A stretch of 5,208 nt of DNA, taken from contig DHIQ01000085.1 in NCBI GenBank assembly GCA_002403895.1, positions 583-5,790 of the forward strand, in the 5' to 3' direction. This document shows positions 1 to 5,158 of this stretch, piece after piece; within the stretch, counting starts at the first letter, position 1; each line of letters opens with the position of its first letter. Position numbers and translations under genes: made by a program. The stretch comes from Candidatus Neomicrothrix sp. UBA4742. Lineage in GTDB: Bacteria; Actinomycetota; Acidimicrobiia; Acidimicrobiales; Acidimicrobilacustridaceae. Under the pieces are notes generated by a model. It made no database searches. It saw only the letters and a list, made by a program, of their open reading frames with translations, and was not told the DNA's origin.

Positions 1-1
1 G

Positions 2-277
2 GGCTTCGGCATCGTGTTCCTCGAGGCCGCCGCCGCCGGCATCCCCCAGGTGGCCGGCGACAGCGGGGGCTCCCACGAAGCGGTGATCGACGGCGTCACC
101 GGATCGGTGGTGGCCCGCCCCCGTTCGGTGGCCGACGTGGGCGCCGCCCTGGCCGCCCTGGTCGATCACCCCCAACGCCGGGAGCGGTTCGCCCTCGCCG
201 GCCGCGATCGCGCCGTGGCCGAGTTCACCTACGACACGCTGGCCCGGCGACTGGCCGAGGCGATCGCGACCGTGTGA
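2..277 (+). CDS. GT4-family glycosyltransferase, PimB-like, C-terminal fragment
   Basis: This is the last 91 residues of a GT-B fold glycosyltransferase whose 5' part lies outside the window. The visible part opens with GFGIVFLEAAAAGIPQVAG, the donor-binding segment of GT4 enzymes. The Glu of FLEA is the second glutamate of the family's EX7E motif, which contacts the nucleotide-sugar donor; the first lies just off the left edge. SGGSHEAVIDGVTG follows, the usual glycine-rich loop and E(A/T)V segment, and the protein ends in the closing helix typical of the family (EFTYDTLARRLAEAI). The wording resembles PimB, the actinobacterial mannosyltransferase that adds a mannose from GDP-mannose during phosphatidylinositol mannoside synthesis at the inner membrane face. 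Family membership is well supported; the PimB assignment rests on resemblance only, and another GT4 sugar transferase is possible. The next gene starts 10 bases after the stop codon. Confidence 0.85.
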   Translation, partial: GFGIVFLEAAAAGIPQVAGDSGGSHEAVIDGVTGSVVARPRSVADVGAALAALVDHPQRRERFALAGRDRAVAEFTYDTLARRLAEAIATV

Positions 278-279
278 GG
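276..279 (+). promoter_or_regulatory. Shine-Dalgarno sequence for the membrane protein gene
   Basis: GAGG lies 8 bases before the GTG start at 288 and overlaps the TGA stop of the glycosyltransferase gene. Ribosomes ending the upstream gene would cover it, which suggests translational coupling. It is the only clear Shine-Dalgarno sequence I see in the window and it fixes the GTG start. Confidence 0.6.
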
Positions 280-287
280 CTTGGCCT

Positions 288-845
288 GTGGCGTACCACA
301 ACGAATCCCACGACGACGACGACGCCGATGCGCCGAAGCCCCGGGTCCCGCGGATCGACCCACCGTTGCCGGACGACCCCTTGGCCGCCCGCCTCGTGCA
401 GGCATCGTGGATGGGAACCGGCCTGCTGGCCGTGACCGCCATCCCCGCGGCCATCGCCCCCGACACGTTCGTGACCCCGGCCGTCGTCGTCTCGCTCGTC
501 CTGTTCGTGGCCGGAACGGTGGCGTTCCTGTGGGCCTACGTGGTAGCCATCGGCCGCAGCCGCGCCGACCTGATCGGTATGGGCGGACTGTTCTTCCTGG
601 CCGGTAGCGCGCCCCGGTCGGTGCAGCAGTCGTTGTGGGCGTCGTTCGCCATCGAGGTAGTGGTGGCCGTCGCCACCGCCTCGTCTCGCATCTTCACCCC
701 GCTGGCGTTCGGGGTGCTGGCCCCCATGTTCGGGTTGGGGATCATGGGGCTCTGGGGCGCCAAGTTCGGCACGTTCCCCCCTCGCCCGGCCGACCCGGTC
801 CGCCCCGGCCGCCGCCGCACCCCGGCCAAGTCCGACCCGAGCTGA
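288..845 (+). CDS. conserved actinobacterial-type membrane protein, function unknown
   Basis: A 185-residue integral membrane protein that I cannot tie to a named function. The first 38 residues are cytosol-like and hydrophilic, with an acidic run (ESHDDDDADAP) and then a proline-rich stretch. Hydrophobic helices are visible at about 39-57, 63-88, 115-133 and 137-158, with a weaker hydrophobic patch at 96-108 (GMGGLFFLAG). The tail from about 163 is proline and arginine rich, as expected of a cytoplasmic end. I see no cleavable signal peptide and no catalytic motif. The GTG start is favoured by GAGG 8 bases upstream. The 10-base gap from the glycosyltransferase suggests one transcript, so a role in the cell envelope is possible but only by association. 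Coding is supported by the coherent helix pattern and the conserved-looking motif GLWGAKFGTFPPR. Confidence 0.8.
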   Translation: MAYHNESHDDDDADAPKPRVPRIDPPLPDDPLAARLVQASWMGTGLLAVTAIPAAIAPDTFVTPAVVVSLVLFVAGTVAFLWAYVVAIGRSRADLIGMGGLFFLAGSAPRSVQQSLWASFAIEVVVAVATASSRIFTPLAFGVLAPMFGLGIMGLWGAKFGTFPPRPADPVRPGRRRTPAKSDPS

Positions 846-858
846 CCAACGGCCACCG

Positions 859-905
859 CAATCTGGAGCGGAATGTACCTCAGCAGTGCAGATCGCTCCG
901 GATTG
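859..905. repeat. long-armed inverted repeat in the intergenic gap
   Basis: The arms CAATCTGGAGCG (859-870) and CGCTCCGGATTG (894-905) pair over 12 positions, eleven Watson-Crick and one G-U wobble when transcribed on the + strand, around a 23-base loop. The repeat starts 13 bases after the membrane protein stop codon. There is no T-run after it, so it is not a classical intrinsic terminator, although GC-rich actinobacteria often use stems without a U-tract. Other readings are a leader hairpin or a protein-binding site for the ABC-F gene. Confidence 0.5.
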
Positions 906-938
906 GGAGGGCTGCGTCCCGTAGTTTGAGCTGAATCG

Positions 939-968
939 TTCGCTCGGTGACGATTGGCCCGGCATGAT
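939..968 (+). promoter_or_regulatory. possible promoter of the ABC-F gene, leaderless start
   Basis: TTCGCT (939-944) and CATGAT (963-968) are separated by 18 bases and match the -35 and -10 consensus at three and four of six positions. The -10 ends 6 bases before the GTG at 975, so transcription would begin about at the start codon, fitting the absence of a Shine-Dalgarno sequence. A competing pair is TTGAGC (926-931) and GACGAT (949-954) with a 17-base spacer. Either would exclude a start at TTG 954. Both are weak matches. Confidence 0.3.
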
Positions 969-974
969 CGCCCG

Positions 975-2624
975 GTGGCCCTGATCAACGTGAATGCCGT
1001 GTCCTACGCCCATCCGGGCGGATCCGAGGTGTTCTCGGATGTGTCGTTCCGCGTGGCCAACGGCCGCCACGCCGCCCTCATCGGGGCCAACGGCGCCGGC
1101 AAGACGACCTTGCTCCAGCTGATCGCCGGCGATCTGCGCCCCACCGAGGGCTCGGTGTTCCTCGACGGGTCGGGCCAGCTCATGCCCCAGGCCATCGGAG
1201 CCGGAGCCGAGGGCGGGACGATCCGTGAGTTGCTCGGTCGCTTCGGACCGCCTCGGCTTGTGGCTGGGGCCGGGGAGCTGGTGGCGGCCGAGCGGGCCAA
1301 CGATGCTGACCCGTCCGAGGCCAGCGGTATCGCCCTGGCCGAGGCGGTGGGGCAGTGGGGCGAGCTCGGCGGCTACCACGAGGAGGCGCGCTGGGACGCC
1401 TGTTGCCAGCGGGTGCTGCGCCAGACGTTCGACGCCGCCCGGGACCGTCCCGTGGCCGAGCTCTCCGGCGGCGAGCGCAAGCGCCTGGTGCTCGAGTCGG
1501 TGTTCGCCTCGGACGTCGAGATCCTGTTGCTGGACGAGCCCGACAACTTTCTCGACCTGTCGGGCAAGCGATGGCTGGAGCGCCAGATCGCCACGTCGTC
1601 CAAGACCATCCTGCTCATCAGTCACGACCGCGAGCTGCTTGCCGCCTGCGCCGATCTGGTGATCATGGTGGAGGGTGCCGGGGCCTGGGTCCATCCCGGG
1701 CCCTTCGCCGGATTCGACGAGGCTCGCCGAGCCCGCAACGCCGATCTCGACGCCGTCGCCGCCCGATGGCACGCGGAGGAGCGCCGACTGTTCCAGCACT
1801 ACAAGACCATGAAGCAGCGGGCGTCGATCAGCGACGCCAACACGTCGCGGGCCAACGCGGCCGAGACCCGCTGGCAGCGCTTCGTGGACGCCGGTCCGCC
1901 GCCGCCGCCTCCCACCGAGCGTGATGTCCACCTGCGCCTGGCCGGGTCGCGCTCGGGGGAGCGGGTACTCCAGGTGGAAGGCCTCGAGATCCTTGGCCTC
2001 ACCGACCCGTTCGACCTGGAGGTGTTCTACGGCGACCGGGTGGCCGTGCTCGGCCCCAATGGCAGTGGGAAGTCTCACTTCCTGCGCCTGCTGGGCGGTG
2101 CCGATGATGTCGAGACGGCCGGCTCGTGGCGAATCGGTGCCCGAGTGAGCGTCGGGCTGTTCCACCAGACCGACGAGGTCGAGTGGCTGACCGGGCGGAC
2201 CCCCGTCGAGAGCCTGGCCCAGCTCGATCTGTCCCATCACGCAGCCATGGCTGCCCTGGCCCGCTACGGCCTGGAGGATGGAGCCGACCGCGACTTCGAC
2301 ACCCTGTCGGGCGGTCAGAAGGCCCGGCTCCAGGTTCTCGGCCTCGAACTGCGGGGCGTCAACCTGCTCTTGCTCGACGAGCCCACCGACAACCTCGACC
2401 TGCTGTCGGCCGAGGCGTTGGAGACGGCGCTCGAAGGCTTCGCCGGCACCGTGTTGTGCGTGACCCACGATCGCTGGTTCATGCGGACGTTCGATCGCCG
2501 CGTGGTGTTCGCTCACGACTGTTCGGTCAAGGAAGTGGCCGATCTCGACTCGGCCCTCCACCTCATCACCGGCGACGACGCCTTCGAGTTCCGCCGCTCG
2601 TCGGTGAAAGAGCTCACCCGCTAG
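975..2624 (+). CDS. ABC-F family ATPase (translation factor or antibiotic-resistance type)
   Basis: A 549-residue soluble protein with two ATP-binding domains and no membrane helices, the layout of ABC-F proteins, which bind the ribosomal E site and act on stalled or drug-bound ribosomes. Domain 1 has Walker A GANGAGKT (37-44), signature LSGGE (163-167), Walker B with catalytic Glu LLLDEPD (184-190) and switch SHDR (216-219). Domain 2 has GPNGSGKS (360-367), LSGGQ (444-448), LLLLDEPTDNLD (464-475) and THDR (497-500). All catalytic positions are intact. Between the domains (about 245-325) lies a charged linker containing HYKTMKQRA, the region that reaches towards the P-site tRNA in this family. 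It ends in six consecutive prolines (about 308-313). Domain 1 reads DEPDNFLD where most ABC-F proteins have DEPTNHLD. There is no C-terminal coiled coil. The GTG at 975 gives the natural N-terminus ALINVNAVSYAHPGG; a TTG at 954 would add seven residues. Whether it is housekeeping or confers resistance cannot be told. Its stop lies 6 bases from the end of the convergent soxR. Confidence 0.93.
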   Translation: MALINVNAVSYAHPGGSEVFSDVSFRVANGRHAALIGANGAGKTTLLQLIAGDLRPTEGSVFLDGSGQLMPQAIGAGAEGGTIRELLGRFGPPRLVAGAGELVAAERANDADPSEASGIALAEAVGQWGELGGYHEEARWDACCQRVLRQTFDAARDRPVAELSGGERKRLVLESVFASDVEILLLDEPDNFLDLSGKRWLERQIATSSKTILLISHDRELLAACADLVIMVEGAGAWVHPGPFAGFDEARRARNADLDAVAARWHAEERRLFQHYKTMKQRASISDANTSRANAAETRWQRFVDAGPPPPPPTERDVHLRLAGSRSGERVLQVEGLEILGLTDPFDLEVFYGDRVAVLGPNGSGKSHFLRLLGGADDVETAGSWRIGARVSVGLFHQTDEVEWLTGRTPVESLAQLDLSHHAAMAALARYGLEDGADRDFDTLSGGQKARLQVLGLELRGVNLLLLDEPTDNLDLLSAEALETALEGFAGTVLCVTHDRWFMRTFDRRVVFAHDCSVKEVADLDSALHLITGDDAFEFRRSSVKELTR

Positions 2625-2630
2625 GCAGGC

Positions 2631-3104
2631 TCAGCCCGCGGCGCCGCCGATCACGTCGGTGGACGAGTCGCCCAGCAGGTAGCGGGGCCCGGTCCCGAGC
2701 GCGGCCGCGGCGTCGCCCGGGTTGTACAGCGAGCAGGCCCGAAACGAGAGACACCCACAGCCGATGCACGACGTGAGTTCGTCCCGTAGGCGTTCCAGCA
2801 CCGCGATCTGGTCGTCCAGCCGAGGACGCCAGGCGCGCGACAGTCGGGTCCAGTCGGCCTTGTTCGGGGTCCGTGACGCCGGCAGGGTGGCCAGCGCGTC
2901 GCGGATCTCGTCGAGGCTGAGCCCTACCCGTTGGGCCACCCGCACGAACGCCACCCGTCGCAACACGTCGCGGTGGTAGCGCCGCTGCCCACCGTCGGTC
3001 CGGCCCGAAGCGATAAGGCCCTGGCTCTCGTAGAAGCGCAGCGCCGATGGCGCCAGCCCCGCCCGGGCAGCCAGTTCGCCGATGGTCAGCTCGGAATCGG
3101 GCAT
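2631..3104 (-). CDS. soxR: SoxR, redox-sensing MerR-family transcription regulator
   Basis: A 157-residue MerR-family activator, close to the 154 residues of E. coli SoxR. The N-terminal winged helix-turn-helix (about 5-75) reads LTIGELAARAGLAPSALRFY, then GLIASGRTDGGQRRY, the MerR DNA-recognition and wing segments. A dimerisation helix follows (about 80-112). The C-terminal part holds CIGCGCLSFRAC, cysteines 113, 116, 118 and 124, exactly the CX2CXCX5C motif that ligates the 2Fe-2S cluster in SoxR, followed by the characteristic SLYNPGD. Oxidation of the cluster by redox-cycling compounds such as quinones or phenazines switches the bound promoter on. The ATG at 3104 puts the HTH at its usual distance from the N-terminus; an upstream TTG at 3125 would add seven unlikely residues. 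No Shine-Dalgarno sequence is visible. The gene is divergent from the questin-oxidase-like gene, and a SoxR box lies between them. In Streptomyces, SoxR answers to redox-active antibiotics and controls a small set of oxygenase, reductase and transporter genes rather than soxS. Confidence 0.96.
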   Translation of the reverse strand: MPDSELTIGELAARAGLAPSALRFYESQGLIASGRTDGGQRRYHRDVLRRVAFVRVAQRVGLSLDEIRDALATLPASRTPNKADWTRLSRAWRPRLDDQIAVLERLRDELTSCIGCGCLSFRACSLYNPGDAAAALGTGPRYLLGDSSTDVIGGAAG

Positions 3105-3110
3105 GCGTGC

Positions 3111-3139
3111 ATGGCACCACAACAACCGCTTGACTTCAA
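3111..3139 (-). promoter_or_regulatory. possible soxR promoter overlapping the SoxR box
   Basis: On the minus strand, TTGAAG (3139-3134) and TGCCAT (3116-3111) stand 17 bases apart, with four and three matches to the -35 and -10 consensus. The -10 ends 6 bases before the soxR ATG, so a leaderless transcript would result. The -35 lies inside the SoxR box, so bound SoxR could control its own gene. The hexamers are weak. Confidence 0.3.
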
Positions 3140-3160
3140 GTGAACTTGAGGTTTTACGGT
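3130..3160 (+). promoter_or_regulatory. SoxR-dependent promoter with 19-base spacer
   Basis: TTGACT (3130-3135) serves as -35 and TACGGT (3155-3160) as -10, separated by 19 bases. This overlong spacer is the hallmark of promoters activated by MerR-family proteins, which untwist the DNA to align the two hexamers. As I recall the E. coli soxS promoter, the two align without gaps over this 31-base stretch. The -10 ends 6 bases before ATG 3167, so the transcript should begin on or next to the start codon. Confidence 0.85.
3134..3151. promoter_or_regulatory. SoxR operator (sox box)
   Basis: CTTCAAGTGAACTTGAGG is an 18-base imperfect palindrome, symmetric at 14 of 18 positions. It matches the E. 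coli soxS operator CCTCAAGTTAACTTGAGG at 16 of 18. It sits between the -35 and -10 of the rightward promoter, as SoxR sites do, and lies 29 bases upstream of the divergent soxR start codon. Both the site and its cognate regulator are therefore present side by side. Confidence 0.93.
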
Positions 3161-3166
3161 GACCAC

Positions 3167-4507
3167 ATGCCCACCGAGACCACCCGCACCCGCGCCGCGA
3201 GCCTGGCCGAGCTCGACCCCGGCGCCATCGTCGACGAGTACCCCGCCCGGGGGCTCGACCGTCTCAGCGATGGAGCGCTCGCCGAGCTCGTCGCCGCGTC
3301 CCTGGCCCGGCCCAAACTGGCCCCGGCCGACTCGTTCATCCTGCATGCCCCCTTGGAGCTGTTGGCCCGGGTCGCTCTGCTCCCGCTGGTGGACCCGGGG
3401 TCGCGCCACCTCGCTCGTCAGCGCCTGGTCTGGCTGGGCGCGACGTATCAGGCTGCCGGCGCCGAAGTCCCGGATCTCCGACTCGAACCCGACCCGTTCG
3501 CTCGTCCCTCCGACACGGTGGGCCATCTCGAGGCAGCCATCAATGCCGGGGAGATCGATGACGCCGACGCGTTGGCCGCCGGCCTGGCCGCGAGTCTGAC
3601 CCCGGCTCAGCTCAGCCGGGCCCTGACGGATGTGGTGCTGCCACGGCTGTCGGCCGCTGCCCATGGCAACATCTTGTTGTTCCAACTGTCCCGGATCGCC
3701 CCGCGCAGCCCGGTGGCGGCGGCCAGCGTTCGCGGCATCGCTCGGGAATTGGCTCGCTATCCCGACTGGGCCCTGACCTGGTCGTCGAAGCGGGGCCCGG
3801 GGGCCCCGCACCGTGGCGTTGACCAGTTCGGGGTCGGCCCTGATGAGGTGGCCGGGGATCTGGTCGAACCGCTGCTGGGGCCGGCCTCGCCCGGCGATCC
3901 GGGCAGCACCTTCATCTTCCCGACGATGTCTCTCATGGAGACATCGGGGCTGGCCGTCGAGCTCCTCGATCTTCCGACGCGGGTCACTTACGTGGCCCGC
4001 GCCCAGCGTGACCTGTTGCGGGTGGCGGCCTGGTCGATGATCCAGGATGCCCCCGACCATGCCCCCTACGGCTGGTCCCATTGCCTGACCCTGCCCCAGG
4101 CCGCCCTGGGTATCGCGGAGGGCTCGTCTGATCCGTCGATGGCCATCGCCGTGGCCGCCACCTATGTCCTGGGCTTTCGCTCCACGCTCGGTCGGGTCGT
4201 CCTCGCCCCGGAGTGGGTGCCGCCCCGTCCCGACGGCGACGATGTCCTCGGTGCGCTCGACGCGTCGCCCGCGGAGGCCGCCGCGGCCGTGTGGCACGCC
4301 AGCCCCGACGCCCTCGGGCCCGTCACGGCCCGGTTGGCCACGACGGCGTCCACGCATCCCGACGCCCACCTGGCGAAGTACACGCTGGCCTGCTTCGACG
4401 CCGCCCACGCCGATCCCGAAGCCAGCCGGCTGTACCTCGCTGCGGCCGCTTACCTCGGGGCCTGGTGGGCGCAGCTCCCATTGCTCGACGACCCGCTGCT
4501 CAGTTGA
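3167..4507 (+). CDS. SoxR-controlled questin-oxidase-like (DUF4243-type) protein
   Basis: A 446-residue, almost entirely alpha-helical soluble protein rich in Ala and Leu, without signal peptide or membrane segment. Four His-containing helices appear in the order I associate with the questin oxidase-like family: ILHAPLELLARVAL (H60), VLPRLSAAAHGNILLFQLSRI (H166), YGWSHCLTLPQAALGIA (H305) and HLAKYTLACFDAAHADP (H401, H414), ending in YLAAAAYLGAWW. The founding fungal enzyme, GedK of geodin synthesis, opens a ring of the anthraquinone questin by NADPH-dependent Baeyer-Villiger oxidation; bacterial members are mostly uncharacterised. No flavin or NAD(P) Rossmann motif is visible, which is also true of that family. 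The ATG at 3167 is chosen because the only earlier start, GTG 3140, lies inside the SoxR operator. The start appears leaderless. Control by SoxR, itself responsive to quinones, fits a role in modifying redox-active aromatic compounds. Coding is certain, the family likely and the substrate unknown. Confidence 0.75.
   Translation: MPTETTRTRAASLAELDPGAIVDEYPARGLDRLSDGALAELVAASLARPKLAPADSFILHAPLELLARVALLPLVDPGSRHLARQRLVWLGATYQAAGAEVPDLRLEPDPFARPSDTVGHLEAAINAGEIDDADALAAGLAASLTPAQLSRALTDVVLPRLSAAAHGNILLFQLSRIAPRSPVAAASVRGIARELARYPDWALTWSSKRGPGAPHRGVDQFGVGPDEVAGDLVEPLLGPASPGDPGSTFIFPTMSLMETSGLAVELLDLPTRVTYVARAQRDLLRVAAWSMIQDAPDHAPYGWSHCLTLPQAALGIAEGSSDPSMAIAVAATYVLGFRSTLGRVVLAPEWVPPRPDGDDVLGALDASPAEAAAAVWHASPDALGPVTARLATTASTHPDAHLAKYTLACFDAAHADPEASRLYLAAAAYLGAWWAQLPLLDDPLLS
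3790..3809. repeat. GC-only palindrome inside the questin-oxidase-like gene
   Basis: Arms GCGGGGCCC and GGGCCCCGC pair perfectly around two G residues. The site encodes KRGPGAP at about residues 208-214, a loop-like segment. In DNA this rich in GC it may be chance, and I assign no function. Confidence 0.4.
3924..3946. repeat. perfect 9-base hairpin inside the questin-oxidase-like gene
   Basis: CGATGTCTC (3924-3932) and GAGACATCG (3938-3946) are exact inverted copies around the loop TCATG. The hairpin lies within codons for TMSLMETSG, and its base mix is less GC-biased than the surroundings. No T-run follows, so an internal terminator is unlikely. Confidence 0.45.
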
Positions 4508-4523
4508 CGGCAGAGGGAGCGCT

Positions 4524-5158
4524 CTACCCGCCACTGATCGACGTACCGGGCAGCGCGGCGCGCAGACGGTCGACGATCTCTTCGGACAGCCCCACATCCT
4601 CGATGAGCGAGCGGTCCTGCGCGTCGGGCCCGAGCTCGGGCTGCACATCGAAGCCGGACGCCGTCTTGGCGAAGCGGGTGTCATTCGCCAGCGCCCGGAC
4701 GCTATCGGCACCGTTGCGGCGGGCGTAGCGCGAATCGTTGAACACGCCGGGGCATCGGTCAGCATCGACGAGTCGACGAGGAAGTCGGCCCCGTCGAGCC
4801 TGACGAACACGGCCCCGTGGGTGAGCTCGCCGTTGTCGAACATGCTGCCGGCCACCCACCGGGCATCGAAGCCACAACTCAGGGCCAGCGCCAGCAGCGC
4901 GTTGCTCGACGGCCAGCACGTGGCCCCGGTGCCGTGCCGTAGCCATTGGTCGAAGAACGCGTCGGCGTCGAGCACGGGGAGCGGCCCACTGGCGCCCGAC
5001 GTCAGGGTCAACAGCTTTTGGGTGTTGTCGAACGGGACCTTGCGGCACCAGGCCCGGTAGAGCGCGTCCAGTCCGGTCAGATCGACGGTCGGGGGAGTGG
5101 CGAAACCGAACCCGGTCAGGACCTGTTCCAGCTGCGCCGCCGCGAGGGTGTCGCTCAT
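4524..5158 (-). pseudogene. arylamine N-acetyltransferase-like gene, frameshifted
   Basis: From ATG 5158 the frame encodes 137 residues of an arylamine N-acetyltransferase-like protein, a cytosolic enzyme class that moves acetyl groups from acetyl-CoA to arylamines through an active-site cysteine. The triad is visible: C81 in GTGATCWPSSNALLALA, H114 in ELTHGAVFVRL and D129 in FLVDSSML. The H-to-D spacing of 15 matches known NATs (His107 and Asp122 in Salmonella). Near 4749-4752 (GGGG on the + strand) this frame turns to nonsense. Sensible protein resumes in a second frame with GVFNDSRYARRNGADSV and ends LIEDVGLSEEIVDRLRAALP before TAG at 4524-4526. Adding one base would restore 211 residues, shorter than typical NATs of about 250-300. 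The likely cause is an internal deletion that joined the region just after the catalytic Asp to the C-terminal part. A lone sequencing error is the alternative. The first frame runs on without a stop far into the neighbouring gene's antisense. The gene converges on the questin-oxidase-like gene with 16 bases between stops. Confidence 0.65.

Noticed and set aside
281..607. Plus-strand frame overlapping the membrane protein gene
   Set aside because: The product is Arg and Pro rich without structure and overlaps a gene with clear transmembrane helices and a Shine-Dalgarno sequence.
954..974. TTG at 954 as the ABC-F start
   Set aside because: It adds seven residues (MARHDRP) outside the typical N-terminus. 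Its only purine-rich sequence lies 3 bases upstream, too close, and it falls in a possible promoter.
225..2561. A 778-codon open frame on the minus strand across the membrane protein and ABC-F genes
   Set aside because: It is antisense to two well-supported genes, and its product is Gly, Arg, Gln and His rich with no recognisable domain. Long antisense frames are expected in high-GC DNA.
2625..2630. Terminator between the convergent ABC-F and soxR genes
   Set aside because: Only six bases separate the stops, and I see no stem with a T-run at the junction.
3105..3125. TTG at 3125 as the soxR start
   Set aside because: The extra residues (MLWCHAR) precede an already normal SoxR N-terminus, and the ATG at 3104 gives the expected length.
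3140..3166. GTG at 3140 as the start of the questin-oxidase-like gene
   Set aside because: It lies inside the SoxR operator and upstream of the -10 hexamer, so it would not be in the mRNA.
3790..3809. GC-only palindrome as a regulatory site
   Set aside because: It is composed only of G and C within a coding region, so chance is a sufficient explanation. It is listed as a repeat without function.
4740..4760. Programmed ribosomal frameshift in the NAT-like gene
   Set aside because: No slippery heptamer or downstream structure is evident at the GGGG run, and the restored product would still be short for the family. Mutation or base error is simpler.
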